From contig VZQC01006583.1 in assembly GCA_009823505.1 (NCBI GenBank), positions 1,372,366 to 1,436,365 of the forward strand: DNA of 64,000 bases, given 5' to 3'. Under the pieces are notes generated by a model. It ran no database searches and was not told the DNA's origin. It worked only from the letters and a program-made list of their open reading frames with translations. Position 1 is the first letter of the stretch; every line of letters begins with the position of its first letter. Made by a program: the position numbers and the translations under genes. Source of the DNA: Rhizomys pruinosus (Eukaryota > Chordata > Mammalia > Rodentia > Spalacidae). Of the stretch, positions 1 to 10,661 are shown in pieces.

Positions 1-425
1 AGAAACGAAGTAACAGGACGAATATATAGTTACATACCAATTTATTGATTTGTTCACGGACAGAGTTCAAGCAGTCCAACAGTAGACACGTGGCACTGGA
101 TGAGGCTGAGAATCCAGGGAACTGCTCAGTCCACAAGACTGATAGTCTCAGTGTTCCAATCTGGTGTTGAAGGCCTGATGGATTCCGGAAGATCTGCCAG
201 TCTCAGTACATGCTGGGATCCAAGGGTTGATCACAGCAGCAAGACAAACTCACCAGATGAGAGAGGCAAGCTGCAAAAAAAAAAGGGACCAGCTCCTCTG
301 CCATGGCCTCTTATACTTGCTGCCGGTGGAAGGTAACACCTACATTTGGGTGTTGGCCATCTGGGTTGAGGTGGTCCAATTGAACATCCTTTTTCTCTTA
401 TTTTTTCCTTAGTCTAGTCAAGTTG
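1..425. repeat. Probable rodent interspersed repeat, family not identified
   Basis: The wording of this stretch (a 'tagtcaagttgacaccca' motif near 413-431, a short A-run near 276) resembles a common rodent interspersed repeat, but I cannot name the family or its strand. Frames of 60-80 codons here are not convincing as genes. The segment may be the 3' part of an element that starts outside the window. Confidence 0.35.
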
Positions 426-808
426 ACACCCAGGATTAACCATCACAATTCCTAATCTCCATGGTTTATCCATTCATGCCCTTTTGAGTTCCTGGTCTCC
501 TGTTGCATGGGGGAGCTTCTCTTAGAGTTAAGAGACTTCTTGGGTCCTTGTACTTTGTTGCTTTGGGCTGATTTGTGGAGGTTGCATTGTACATGTATCA
601 CCACCTGTCCAGTTGTGGGACTCTGTATTATTCTCATCTGGTGCAAAATTCTGACCTTCAGAAGTGAGTCATGTAAGGAAATTTTCAGATTACAATAACA
701 AAACAACAATGGTGCGAATGATACAAAACATTGTCAATCAGGTCGAAAATGATGCTGAGAGGGACGTTTCTTGGGCCAGGGGTGGTAAAGGAGACGTAAA
801 AGGGGAAA
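426..808. other. No gene seen; possibly weak old L1-like sequence
   Basis: No recognisable gene, RNA or simple repeat. Overlapping short frames occur on both strands near 450-710, without coding signs. Some phrases around 600-640 recall antisense Lx L1 3' UTR, too weakly to call. Confidence 0.4.
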
Positions 809-882
809 GAGGTATAGCTTAGTGGAAGAGCACCTTCCTACCATGTGGGACACTCTGGGTTCGATCCCCAGCAATAGCAGGA
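809..882 (+). repeat. ID-type SINE (tRNA-derived)
   Basis: A Pol III A-box-like 'tagcttagtgg' near 814 is followed by a B box 'ggttcgatcccc' near 858, the layout of an ID element. There is no clear A-tail, so it is old or truncated. The anticodon arm does not support an active tRNA gene. Confidence 0.7.
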
Positions 883-1148
883 GGGGGAGAGAGTTTCCTG
901 GAGCATGGCACCTCTTTCTAATTTCACTCAGGCTTTAGCATGTGTTCTTCCAGCTTCGTGGTCAGGGGACTTGACTATGGCTGGGAAGTTAAGCGTGTGT
1001 GGAAAACTCAAGGAATAGGAAGTAGAACTGGAAGTAAGCAAGGCAATGAATTTATTGTTTTCAGGAGACAACTTTAATGTATCAATTACTAGCATTCTGT
1101 AGTGATATATTGGAAAATTTTGTTTAAAATTTAATTTACTATTTAATT

Positions 1149-1299
1149 TTTTTTCTTTTTGAGACAGGGTCTCTCTGTAGCCACCACTAGCATGAATGCA
1201 CTATGTAGACCAGGCTGGACTTGGTTTCATAGAGATCTACTTGCTTCTGTCTCCCAAGTGAGTGCTGGGATTAAAGGCATGAGCCTCCACACCTGGCTT
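1149..1299 (-). repeat. B1 SINE (7SL-derived)
   Basis: The + strand reads T-rich, then 'gagacagggtctctctgt', a 'gaccaggctgg' block and 'gggattaaaggcatgagcc', which is the reverse complement of B1. It is moderately diverged, and its T-rich head marks the antisense A-tail. Confidence 0.85.
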
Positions 1300-1504
1300 G
1301 GAAGTGTTTATTATTATATCTTCTAGGTTGGAGATCAGTGAATGAGAATTGGTTCTTGAATAGACCAGATCATAGCCCACCTCCAGTGTCTATACTTAGC
1401 ACCTCCCAAGGTACAATTCCTATGTGATTTTCCCACACAGTCCTTGTTCCAGCCCAACTCAACTGCTTATAACTTATGACACTTCCCCTCCTTTGTAAAT
1501 ACAT

Positions 1505-1870
1505 TTATTTATTCTTTGGGAATTTCATGCACATGTACACTGAAAGTGGATCATGTCCAAGCCTTCCCCCCTCCTCTCCCCTCCCAACGTTCCTTCTCAT
1601 CCACGTCCTCCCAACCTTCGCTAGCCTCTCTCTGTTTTCTTTACTCTAGGCTTGAACCTTCGTATAGCACAGATCTTCAGTCATGTTCACTATGCTCCTT
1701 CCTGACCCTGGCTCTACACAGCCTTTCCACTCCCCTCCCATGCTGTTCCCTGAGGTTTGTGGGGAGATGTGTCATATGGATATAGTGTTTGTGACTGAGT
1801 GTTCCACAGACACTTAGTCTCTGTGCTTGGACCAGTTGCGACCCTCTATGTTAACTACCATCCATAATGA
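1505..1870 (-). repeat. LINE-1 (Lx-like) 3' UTR fragment, antisense
   Basis: Pyrimidine-rich sequence (1560-1620) followed by 'gactgagtgttccacag' (1793-1809) matches what I recall of rodent Lx-type L1 3' UTR read in reverse. No open ORF2 remains. The 89-codon frame at 1516-1785 is an accident of the low-stop C-rich strand. Confidence 0.55.
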
Positions 1871-1930
1871 TCCCTCATCTTTAACATTTTTAAAGAAACA
1901 TTTTAGATTTATATAAAAATTGAGAAGAGA
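1871..1930 (+). repeat. Possible old mammalian L1 fragment
   Basis: 'aacattttagatttatat' followed by 'attgagaagagag' resembles the 3' part of ancient mammalian L1M families. It is short and is called only from wording. Confidence 0.3.
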
Positions 1931-1960
1931 GCGTAGGACACTATTATACAGTGTCCACAC
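1931..1960 (+). repeat. Left member of a 30-base direct repeat (partner 3760-3789)
   Basis: 27 of 30 bases match the block at 3760-3789. Each copy contains an internal inverted repeat, 'ggacact' paired with 'agtgtcc'. The pair brackets 1.8 kb containing the assembly gap and the CpG-rich block. Confidence 0.7.
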
Positions 1961-2292
1961 TGTTGGTTTCCTCCATGTCCTGAGTTGGTTCCTGCCTCCC
2001 AGGTCACCAGCCTTGCGGCCCTAGGTTATGCAGTCCTGCTAGGACTGCCAGGGGCTGCAAGGAGGGAAGTGAGGGAGCAGAGGACAGTCCCCGAGATGGT
2101 AATGAACCTAAAATGGATCAAAGAAAGAGCTGGGAGTTGCTTCAGTGAACAAAACTCATTTATTGCAGGGGTTTAAGCACATATATTTTTGTTGGGTTCT
2201 TTGACCAAGAGGTGGGCAGGACACAGGAGAAGCCTATATGTGTCCTGCAATGGCTAAGTTTTATTAGTAGCATCCCCCCCCCCCTCCACTCG
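1961..2292. other. No gene seen, ends at assembly gap
   Basis: Unassigned sequence that becomes C-rich (a run of about 12 C) immediately before the gap. 'gtttaagcacatatattt' near 2171 is AT-rich but has no further support as a promoter. Confidence 0.4.
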
Positions 2293-2739
2293 NNNNNNNN
2301 NNNNNNNNNNNNNNNNNNNNNNNNNNNNNNNNNNNNNNNNNNNNNNNNNNNNNNNNNNNNNNNNNNNNNNNNNNNNNNNNNNNNNNNNNNNNNNNNNNNN
2401 NNNNNNNNNNNNNNNNNNNNNNNNNNNNNNNNNNNNNNNNNNNNNNNNNNNNNNNNNNNNNNNNNNNNNNNNNNNNNNNNNNNNNNNNNNNNNNNNNNNN
2501 NNNNNNNNNNNNNNNNNNNNNNNNNNNNNNNNNNNNNNNNNNNNNNNNNNNNNNNNNNNNNNNNNNNNNNNNNNNNNNNNNNNNNNNNNNNNNNNNNNNN
2601 NNNNNNNNNNNNNNNNNNNNNNNNNNNNNNNNNNNNNNNNNNNNNNNNNNNNNNNNNNNNNNNNNNNNNNNNNNNNNNNNNNNNNNNNNNNNNNNNNNNN
2701 NNNNNNNNNNNNNNNNNNNNNNNNNNNNNNNNNNNNNNN
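2293..2739. other. Assembly gap (447 N)
   Basis: Unbroken run of N. Long open frames reported across it on both strands are produced by the Ns and are not genes. Confidence 1.
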
Positions 2740-3560
2740 AATCTTCCTTGCCCCCATTTCGGAGAAAAAGTCCAATCCAACCCAACCGGACGTCCGGATC
2801 AATCACTCCCTATATACTATTGTCTTCCTGTTCAGCCTGTTCGGACAAACAGGGCCCGCCAAGAAGCTTGTTACTTAAGCGCGTGGCGGGAAGGCAGTAG
2901 CTTCAAGATAAACGCGAAACATTTCGCTTGTTTTTTATCCTCTTGGAAATTGCACTCCCCCCCATTTTGGCAAAAAAGCCCTGAGGCAGCAGAGGCCATG
3001 ATGGGTGGGGGGTATAGGCAAGCAAGCACCCATATACTTTTCCTATGGGACACTAGGGGGATAGTGAGAGGCAACACAAACATATGTAACCACCCCTTGG
3101 TCCTTGAATTGGACCCCGGTATTCATCTTGGACCTCATTTTAGGAGAAGCCCCTAGCGCACCCTATTCTGATAATCTACCCCACGGTTACGACTCCGCTT
3201 GCACACACCAGCGTTCCCCATAGACGCGTGATGAAGAACCGGCCCCAGCCATCAAGGAAATCTGTTAGCTTTTCCTAATTGGCACTGTAACTGGATCTTC
3301 ACCCCTAAGAGGCCAATCCATTGTTCTATCAAGCCAGCTGTTCTGGGTAGTGGGAAACATGGTAAGTAAGGTCGTACGCTTTCTTTTATGCCAAAACAGG
3401 GACCCACGTTGGCCCTGTCTACGGACGGGGGAACACAGTCTGCTTTGAGATGTGGGGAGCTGACTCCTCAGAACAGAGGCCACCCCCCCCCCCGCCAAGA
3501 TAAGCTTATGGCTTGAGCCATTTGCTTCCAGAGGACAGGACCAACATGCCTTAGGAGGGG
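2740..3560. repeat. CpG-rich block beside the gap, possibly endogenous-retrovirus-like
   Basis: The block keeps many CpG sites ('gcgcgtggcggg' near 2880, 'aacgcgaaac' near 2911, 'agacgcgtgatg' near 3223, 'gtcgtacgc' near 3371), unlike the CpG-poor surroundings. It also carries short homopolymer C runs. A frame is open on + from the gap edge to 3156, but I recognise no domain. 'tgtggggagctgactcc' at 3451 resembles the start of class II rodent LTRs, but no second LTR, primer-binding site or polypurine tract was found. A recent retroviral insertion, partly lost in the gap, is possible; other CpG-rich unique DNA is the alternative. Confidence 0.35.
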
Positions 3561-3759
3561 TAAACTTTAGGAATGCTGCTCTTCAAGTTACACTCCACTG
3601 GGGTGGTGGGCTCCAGGTGCCTGATATTCAGTATGGCAAAGAGAAGCAGCCCCCATCTCTTACCAGCCTTTCTAGGTTTTCGGGAAAAGAAACTAGCTCT
3701 CTTATACTCAGCCCTAATGGATTTATCCAGCTCCATACCACACCAAGGTCTCCTTATTA

Positions 3760-3789
3760 GCGCAGGACACTCCTATACAGTGTCCACAC
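3760..3789 (+). repeat. Right member of a 30-base direct repeat (partner 1931-1960)
   Basis: Differs from the left copy at three positions. It lies just before an antisense B1. Confidence 0.7.
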
Positions 3790-3814
3790 CACAGTCTACT
3801 TATTTATTTATTCG

Positions 3815-3962
3815 TTTGGTCTTTTGGAGACAGGCTCTCCTTGTAGCTTCAGGTGACCTGGAACTTTCTACATAGGCGAGGCTGACCTTCATCTCACAGA
3901 GATCCACCTGCCTCTGTCTTAGGAGTGCAGGGATTATTAAAGGCATCTACCACCACTCCCAG
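3815..3962 (-). repeat. B1 SINE
   Basis: Reverse-complement B1: T-rich head, 'gagacaggctctccttgtag', 'cacagagatccacctgcctc' and 'ttaaaggcat'. It is diverged, with a short insertion near 3936. Confidence 0.85.
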
Positions 3963-4884
3963 CATACCTTCCTTACTACCATCTCACATTATTGTGGCAC
4001 AGTTTTACAAGGAAAAAACTCATCTGGGCAATTACTAATATGAACCCCTACTATTTATTTGGAGGTCTTTGCTTTTCACCTAATGTCTGTTTGGCCATTT
4101 AGAATCCCACCCAGGATCATATATTGCTTTCATGGGACATGACCCAAGAGGCTTTCCATGATTGTGATTTTTTTTCCGATTTTCCATGCCTGAGGGGACA
4201 GTTTTGGGCATTCCTGGTGAGGCTTCGTAAAACATCTTATTAGATTGCTTTGCTCTGCTGTGTCTCTGGTACCGAATGGAAGCAATTTGGGGAGGAAAAG
4301 CTTAATGCAGCTCACTGCTCTCAAGGACTTCCTCAACTTGAGGGAGGGAAGGGAAGATGAAACGGGTCATGGTAGCCAGATTATGTGGTGGAGGTGTTCA
4401 GTAGGGAGCAGGCCAGGAAACCAGGCTATGTTCTAACCCTCAAATGCATGGCTCTAGCAACCTACCTCCATCAGCCAGGCCTCAAAAGGTTCCAGTCTCC
4501 CCAACAGTGCCACAAGCTGGGGATCAAAAACCACAAAATAAGTCTGTCTGAGACAGTTCAGATTTAAGCCATAAAATTACCCCTGTATTAAAATTTGATA
4601 TTTTTTGCTTGGTTAATGCTGTGTATTTGGCCCAAGGGGATGACAGAGGTACTGTCACATTGTATCACATAAAACATATACTGTAAATGTCAGCTGTTTG
4701 TCATATTTACCTGCTGTGGGGCCAGACCCTTCCTCCTCTTTACGCTGACCTTTGGGAGGACTTTGCTCTGGCAATTCACACTAGAGGGATCACCATTCCC
4801 TGTGGAGGGCAGGGTGCCCACATTCTGTAGAACTGTCTCCTTTCCTTATTTCTGTATTCAACCATTTGCTTATAGAATAATGAG
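3963..4884. repeat. Mostly unassigned; 4140-4565 resembles a rodent middle-repetitive element
   Basis: 'ccccaacagtgccacaagc' (4500-4518) and the flanking wording resemble a rodent repeat also represented at about 6180-6475, whose name I cannot give. The rest shows no gene. Frames of 60-68 codons on both strands overlap each other and lack support. Confidence 0.3.
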
Positions 4885-5094
4885 CTTATGAGAGATAGAT
4901 GGCTGAACATTTAAGAGTCCTTCCAGCTCTTGTAGAGGAACCAATTTCAGTTCCCAGCACCCACCTCAGCAGCTCACAGCCATCCGTAACTTCAGCTCCA
5001 AGGGATCTGATGCTTTCTTCTGGCCTCTGCAGACACTGCATTTGTGTGGACAGTACACCCAGACCCACCTACACATAAACAAAAAAACTAAAAC
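4885..5094 (+). repeat. B3/B2-superfamily SINE
   Basis: Diverged copy with the 'gagatagatggctgaacat' head, 'ttcccagcacccac', 'aacttcagctccaaggga' and an A-rich 3' end with 'acacataaac'. The A box is degraded. Confidence 0.75.
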
Positions 5095-5231
5095 TAGGTT
5101 TACCAATATTTATGTTATAGTTTGCAAGACTATAATCTAATACTTGGTTTTGTGGGGTGGGATAAAGTCACCCTGTTGTTTGCTGCTTTTGTTGGTTTCT
5201 GTGTTCCTCAGGCTTCAATCTATACACATGG

Positions 5232-5464
5232 CTTTTTTGTTTATTTTTTTAATTTATTTTTATTTTTCATGTGTTTGAGCGTATTGCCTGTTTGTGTATG
5301 AATGTGCCCGTGCCATGCAATGTCCATGGAGGTCAGAGGCATTGGATCCCCTGGAACTGGAGTTACAGACAGTTATTAGCTGCCATGTGGGTGCTGAGAA
5401 TCATACCTGGGTCCTCTGTGAAGGCAGTCAGTACTCATAACCACTGAGCCATCCCTCCAACCCC
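5232..5464 (-). repeat. B3/B2-superfamily SINE
   Basis: The + strand begins T/A-rich, passes 'ggaggtcagaggcattgg', 'ctggaactggagttac' and 'catgtgggtgctga', and ends 'gagccatccctccaacccc', the reversed Pol III head. Full length, moderately diverged. Confidence 0.88.
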
Positions 5465-5725
5465 AAGGGGTTTTATTTCCTAAAGAGTTTCTTACCATTT
5501 AGTCATAGGTTCATCTATCTATTTCCTGTCCCTGTAGCCAAAGATTAGTCATTTTTTAAGGATGTGCAGTTTACTTTATTGATTGACTTACTCACAGAAT
5601 TTTAACTGTGCAGAAAATTGAAAAGCTTATTTAATATGTTACAGGGGTGGTCGGCTGGGCGGTGACAATGGCATTGTCTTCAGCCCATTTGACTGTACTG
5701 ATAAACAGTATTAGGAACCAAGATT

Positions 5726-5767
<42 letters not shown>
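5726..5767 (+). repeat. (GT)n microsatellite
   Basis: Near-perfect GT dinucleotide run with one 'ata' interruption near its left end. Confidence 0.95.
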
Positions 5768-5768
<1 letters not shown>

Positions 5769-5769
<1 letters not shown>

Positions 5770-6095
5770 ATGTTGTGGTTTGAATGAGAAACATCCTGCA
5801 CAAGTCATATATTTAAACACTTGGTTGCCAGTTGGTATGGTTTGGAAAGGTTATGGAAACTTTAAGAAGCGAGGGCTTGATGTAGGAATTACATTACTGG
5901 GGGTGGGCTTTAAGGATGTGTAGCCTGACCTCACTGCCTGTTCTCACTGTGCTTCAGACCATGGATACAGTGTGACAGACAGGCCTGCCTCATCATGTTG
6001 AACTGTATTTCCATGTAACTGTAAGGTGAAATGAGACTTTGCTCTTTTGGGTTGCTTTACTCTGATATTTTGTCACAGAAACTTATAAGACTATG
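5769..6095 (+). repeat. Probable MaLR-type (ERVL-MaLR) LTR remnant
   Basis: Order of phrases (a 'ggtttgaatgag' head, 'acacttggttgccagt', 'gggtgggctttaagga', and a terminal 'ttttgtcacagaaac') follows the layout of MaLR-like solo LTRs. It is old and no TSD is visible. The exact subfamily is not determined. Confidence 0.4.
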
Positions 6096-6179
6096 AGTAA
6101 CTATGCACAGATCAATAAGTATTTCTGTTGTGACCATGGATATCTTTATTGTTCTGGATTGCATCAATTCTTTTCTGTA

Positions 6180-6475
6180 GTTTTGTTAAATTTCCCCGAT
6201 AAAAGCAGCTAAGGGACAAATAGAAAGGTTTTATTCTGGCTTACGGTTGCAGGGGTGCAGTCCATCATGGTGGGGAAAGCCTTGCAGCAGGCCACGTGGC
6301 CTGGGAGTGAGAAAGCAGAGAGATGACAGGAAGTGGGGCCAGATTATAAAGTCTTAAAGCCCCCTGTGATGTACTTCCTCCAGCAAACCTAGAGATCCCA
6401 TGAATTCCACATGGGACTGGACCACCAGCTGGGGGCTAAGTTTTCAGATGCAAGATCTTGTGGGTAACATTTCAT
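6180..6475 (+). repeat. Rodent middle-repetitive element, unnamed
   Basis: 'tgcagtccatcatggtgggg' (6258-6277) and the downstream 'acttcctccagca' belong to a rodent repeat seen again, more divergent, at about 28095-28260 and perhaps 4140-4565. I recognise the wording but not the family name. Confidence 0.45.
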
Positions 6476-6526
6476 ATTCATTTATTTTCAATTTTAAATG
6501 AGTTTATTATTGATTTCAAAATAATG

Positions 6527-6551
6527 CATATATATATATATATATATATAT
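6527..6551 (+). repeat. (AT)n microsatellite
   Basis: Simple alternating AT tract in an already AT-rich stretch. Confidence 0.95.
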
Positions 6552-6625
6552 TAATTCCATTTAATACCAAGCCATACAGAGCAGATTAATTATAAAATTA
6601 AATGTCACCAAAAATAAAATCAGAA

Positions 6626-6780
6626 AGCCGGGCATAGTGGTGCAAGCCTTTAATCCTAGCTCTTGGGAGGCAGAGGCAGGTGGAACTTTGTGAGTTCAAG
6701 GCCATCCTGGTCTACAGAGTGAGTTTCAGGCCAGCTGGGGCTACAGGGAGACCCTGTCTCAAAAAGACCAACAAACAAAC
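6626..6780 (+). repeat. B1 SINE
   Basis: Full-length B1: 'gccgggcatagtggtgcaag', 'gagttcaaggcc', 'ctacagggagaccctgtctc' and an A-rich tail. A degenerate duplication, 'aaatgtcaccaaaa' (6600-6613) and 'aaatgtctccaaaa' (6799-6812), may be the remains of its TSD. Confidence 0.92.
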
Positions 6781-6792
6781 GAAAAACCCACA

Positions 6793-7494
6793 AAACCTAA
6801 ATGTCTCCAAAAGGAAAAAGTAACATTTCCATACTATGCATCTTTTATGGTATACTTCATTTCTCATTTTCAAAACCTTTCTCTTTTTAAAATCTGGTAT
6901 GATACCAATACAACAACAAATGAAGTCATTATCCACAAATAAGAACTACTAGTGTTAGAGCCAGCTGCTCTGTTAAGTTATAAGCATAAAGTCTAACTGA
7001 TCTAAAGAGAAATTTAAAAATTACAAGATAATAGATTCATTTAAATATTTCAAATATCAGAAAAATAGTTCACAGAATACAGAAAACTATAAATACACAG
7101 GGAAACATAGTCTCATTTTTTTGGTTTCTTAATTTTTTATTTGACAAGTTAACACCCATAGGCAGTAAACATAAGGAGTATCCATGTAAATCCATGTAAA
7201 ACCAATTATCAAACATCTGAGCCCAGCACTTATACAAACCAGAGTCCCCAAGTCCAGGTGAAGAGGCTCGCTTACACAAACATGGTGATCCAATAAAATT
7301 CTGGTCCATTTTGCTGTGATCTCACAATTCAACCCCCATCCTGGCTGCTGCCTCAGTGTCCCTGAAGACTCCTCCACCTTAGTTTAAAAGACAGTATAGC
7401 TCCCTGAATCTGGAGCTCACAGATATCTACAGTCACTGACTAGTGAGACCCCGGGACCCTTTGTGTCTCTCCCTTCTAGACTGAGGTTTATAGA
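6793..7494. other. No gene or repeat recognised
   Basis: Two overlapping minus-strand frames (about 80 codons, 7070-7377) encode unlike peptides in different frames, and neither shows a domain. The unexplained stretch is otherwise AT-rich. Confidence 0.4.
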
Positions 7495-7602
7495 TGAGTA
7501 CCCAGAGTTTCACATGCATGTGTTCTGGGATCTGAACTCAGGGCCTCAACCTAGCACATGAGCATTTTACATATGAGCCATATTCTGAGCCGGCCTCCTA
7601 AG
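7495..7602 (-). repeat. B4-type SINE fragment
   Basis: 'ttctgggatctgaactcagg' followed by 'agcacatgagcattttac' and 'gagccatattctgagccgg' is the reverse of a tRNA-derived head. Only the head end is left. Confidence 0.55.
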
Positions 7603-8411
7603 AGTTCCGTGGTGTAGATATTCTTATGAAGGGAGCATGTCTTGTACCTTGCCTCAGCACTGCACCAGAAGCAAATGACAGAGACAACATTGTTCCACCC
7701 CTGAGAATCCCCACACAGGCCTCAGATGTTGCTCTGCCCAGCAGTACCCATGGCGGCAGCCCGGCCTCTGATGGTCCTCCATCAGCACATCCTCAGGCTA
7801 GGTTCTTCACTCCAGATGTTGTGTCCTGTTTGGTTGGTCTGAACCTCATCACTTTACTCCCACGTAATCAGGGACTGATCATCCTGGCACTTGCACTCAG
7901 CCCTCCCTGCTTCCAACACTGCTGACTCTAACTGCTATGCATGGCCATTACACACACACAGTCGTGGTTTTAGAGGCAGCTTTTTGATTACTTACAGGGG
8001 TGCAAAGGAAAGGTGGACATTGATCTGAGAAGAAGATAAATTGGATTCTAGATATGGTCCTTGCCTAGATGATGTCAGATACCACTCATCCTGTCTAATC
8101 ATTATTCTTGAGATGGAAAACAAAAAGGTTGGCTCTTTAGAAGGCACCAAATGGCTTTAAATCCGAAGTGGTCATTGCAGTTAGGTAGAGACCACTTCAT
8201 TGTAACATTCACTGCATGTCCATGAGGTGGCGCCATTGCCATCCACCCATCACTCTCATCGCTTTATCAGGTAGGGACGTCAACCTCCAGTCAAGGCAGT
8301 AAACCTCTCAAAGGTGTCTTACAGATAGTGAGAGATTAATGACACACCCAGTCTGGCTTTGCTCCAAGTTAAACACTGCAGTTTTCCCTTGGAGTTTTGA
8401 TGATACGATGT
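7603..8411. other. No gene or repeat recognised
   Basis: A 99-codon + frame (7626-7925) has no homologue I know, no splice context and no domain. I treat it as noncoding. Confidence 0.4.
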
Positions 8412-8935
8412 TGCTGGGGATGGGGAGATGGTCGAGACAGTAAAGAGCTTGGAATGCAGACATGAGGACCTAGGTTCAGTCTCCAGGAGCCCAGTACAAA
8501 AGCCTCGCAGGTCTGGGGAGGGAGAGACAGGGGGATCCTTGGGGCTTGCTGGCTACAATATCTAGCCTAATTGGTGAGCTCCAGGTTCAAAGAGGGTTCC
8601 TGTCTAAAAAGGGGCTGGAGAGATGGCTGAGCAGTCAAATGCACATACTGCTTATACAGAGGACCAGAGTTCAGCAAAAGGCAAATACATGAAGTGCACA
8701 ACCGCCTGTAACTCCAGCGACAGAGGACCCGACAGCTTCCTCTAGATCGCACGGGCACCTGCGATCACATGTGTACAGATCCAGACTCGGGAAAATAAGT
8801 TAAAAAAAATAGTAACAAATCTTTAAAAAAAATAAGACAGAAAATGATAGAAGCAGACACTAGACTTGATGCTCTAGCTTCCACATGCATCACACATGTG
8901 CACACACAGGTGCACATACATGCACAAAGAAACAC
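8412..8935 (+). repeat. B4-type SINE interrupted by a B3 insertion
   Basis: The left part (8412-8610) has the ID-like head, 'ggaggacctaggttcagt'-type wording and 'gtgagctccaggttcaaag'. The right part (from about 8842) resumes with 'gctctagcttccacatgcat' and a CA-rich end. The B3 at 8611-8841 splits it, so the B4 is older. Confidence 0.65.
8611..8841 (+). repeat. B3/B2-superfamily SINE nested in B4
   Basis: Clean head 'ggggctggagagatggctga', diverged middle 'gcctgtaactccagcgacag' and an A-rich 3' end. Confidence 0.82.
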
Positions 8936-8941
8936 TGCTAC

Positions 8942-9825
8942 TAAAATTGAGACTTGATAGAGATGATTGGAAGGGATATTATGCAGCACACCGTGAGCAA
9001 CCAAGGCTGAGATCTGCACCAGAGTGAGAGCTTTCTTCCTTAGTGAAGTGGGTAGGATAGTCACACCTCTTCAGGTCTGAGGGGTGCCCGAGCACAGTGT
9101 AGTCTACATGCTACGATGACTGTGCACTGGAGGAGGAGCACTAAGGAGACTGCCTTGCTGTCATTGGGACACTGGGCTGAAATGAGGTTCTGAGGAAATG
9201 ATCCCCTGTGAAGGATGGAGGTGTGAGAGTTTGCTTAAATATCACTCTTAATATAAACTCTGCAGCTTTGGCATTTTGGATTCGTACAGTTTATAATTCT
9301 CTTAAAGATTTGTTAGCTTTTACATATGTCTGGTAAAACCTTTAGGGGAACAATGCACGATTAGAAGAAATGAAAATGAAAAATCAGGGAAACGGCAAAG
9401 CAGAGATTGCCACAGAGGTAAGGTGTGTGAAGCCTTAATTCCGGCAGCCTTCTCTCCTCTTGACTGCGGCTCTAAGTGCCTCGATTATGGCGTCATGTGC
9501 TCCTCTACTTCCTTCTGGAAAATGCAAATGACCGTGAAAGTAAGATGGCCATTCAGGGCTTAGTATGAATTACTTTAAACAATTTGTTCCTTAATTTTTG
9601 ACCAATTCTTGAATGTGGAGAAGCTGAAAAATAGATTCCATGATCCACTTCCTCCCTATAGACTTGTCACCAAAGAGAAGAGAGGGGCAAAGCTTAAACA
9701 GAAACCCGCAGTTCCACAGACAGGACACAAGTATGTCATGGGTTGTCTGTCCAGTGCTCTTCCTGTTCTGCCCTGTTGCCTGAGATAGTGACACACATGA
9801 AAACCATGTCATGAGGCTATGACAT
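8942..9825. other. No gene or repeat recognised
   Basis: Several frames under 100 codons but no domain, no SINE or L1 signature and no simple repeat. Confidence 0.4.
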
Positions 9826-9893
9826 AGGTCCAGCACGAGGCATGTTGAGTTGACGGATGAGGTCCAGCATGAGGCATGTTAAGAGTTGACGGA
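9826..9893 (+). repeat. Two-copy tandem duplication, unit about 33 bases
   Basis: 'aggtccagcacgaggcatgt' (9826) recurs as 'aggtccagcatgaggcatgt' (9860). Both units run on to 'gttgacgga', and they differ by one substitution and a small insertion. Confidence 0.85.
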
Positions 9894-9895
9894 CA

Positions 9896-10215
9896 GGCTG
9901 GAGAGATGCTGTCAGCAAAATGCAAGCCATGTGCATGTGGGGACCTGAATTTGATCCCCAGAACTCATGTCAAAAAATCCAGACATTTTGTCAAATATTT
10001 GTGATCTCAGCTGTGGGAAGGGGGTCCAGGCTGACCCCTGGCTTAGTGGCCAGCCAGCCTAGCTTCTGTGGCCAGCACTAGGCCTGTGCATGTGAGTATA
10101 AATCTGAAGGCAATCTCCTGCCACTGCATGCATGTAACCACATGTGCATGTACCTGCACACACATGCCTGTCACTCTACACACAAATGCTCACACATGCA
10201 GACATGTAAGGAAGA
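9896..10215 (+). repeat. B4-type SINE
   Basis: 'caggctggagagatgctgtc' head, 'tttgatccccagaactcatg' B-box region, a B1-related middle ('gtgatctcagctgtggg') and a CA-rich 3' end with 'cacatgcagacatgtaagg'. This dimeric layout is that of B4. Confidence 0.7.
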
Positions 10216-10433
10216 ATGGAACAGATATAGGCAGACTGTGTTCCTCTGACATTCCTGCTGGGTACTTGGGAACAGCTTGTAACTGCCCTGAGCTTCCAGT
10301 CTGTCTCCCGTCCACTAGAGATAAATATCACCTATCAGTCTTTTGTCAGAAAAACAAAATTGATGCATTTACTACTGTTAGAGTGCCTGGTGCCTACATC
10401 AATGCATTCTGACTTTTAAAAATGTATTGCTGG
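10216..10433. other. No gene recognised
   Basis: A + frame continues from the B4 into this region. It is repeat-derived and has no domain. Confidence 0.4.
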
Positions 10434-10648
10434 GGGCTGGAGAGATGGCCTAGCAGTTGGGAGCACCCAACTGCTCTTGCAGAGGACCTCAGCACCCACA
10501 TGGTGGCTGAGAGCTGTCTTTGACTCCAGTTCCAGGGGAATCCAACACCATCTTTTGACCTTCCTGGCATTGCACGACGTGAGTGCACAGACCTACATGC
10601 AGACAATACATTCATATGCATAATAAAATAAATAAAAATTTAAAAAGT
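10434..10648 (+). repeat. B2/B3-superfamily SINE
   Basis: Head 'tgggggctggagagatggcc', 'ttgcagaggacctcagcacc' (a few bases of the B box are lost) and a tail rich in AATAAA. Flanks 'aaaatgtattgct' (before) and 'aaaagtgtattact' (after) look like a decayed TSD. Confidence 0.92.
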
Positions 10649-10661
10649 GTATTACTTTCAG

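Noticed and set aside
809..882. tRNA gene from intact A/B-box-like motifs
   Set aside because: No full cloverleaf or acceptor stem. The motif order is that of an ID SINE; the same applies to B2/B3 copies.
2160..3156. Long frames across the N gap
   Set aside because: The open length comes from unknown bases. The short real ends show no domain.
5640..5700. Promoter or CpG island near 'ggtcggctgggcggtgac'
   Set aside because: Only a few CpGs over a very short stretch, and no downstream gene.
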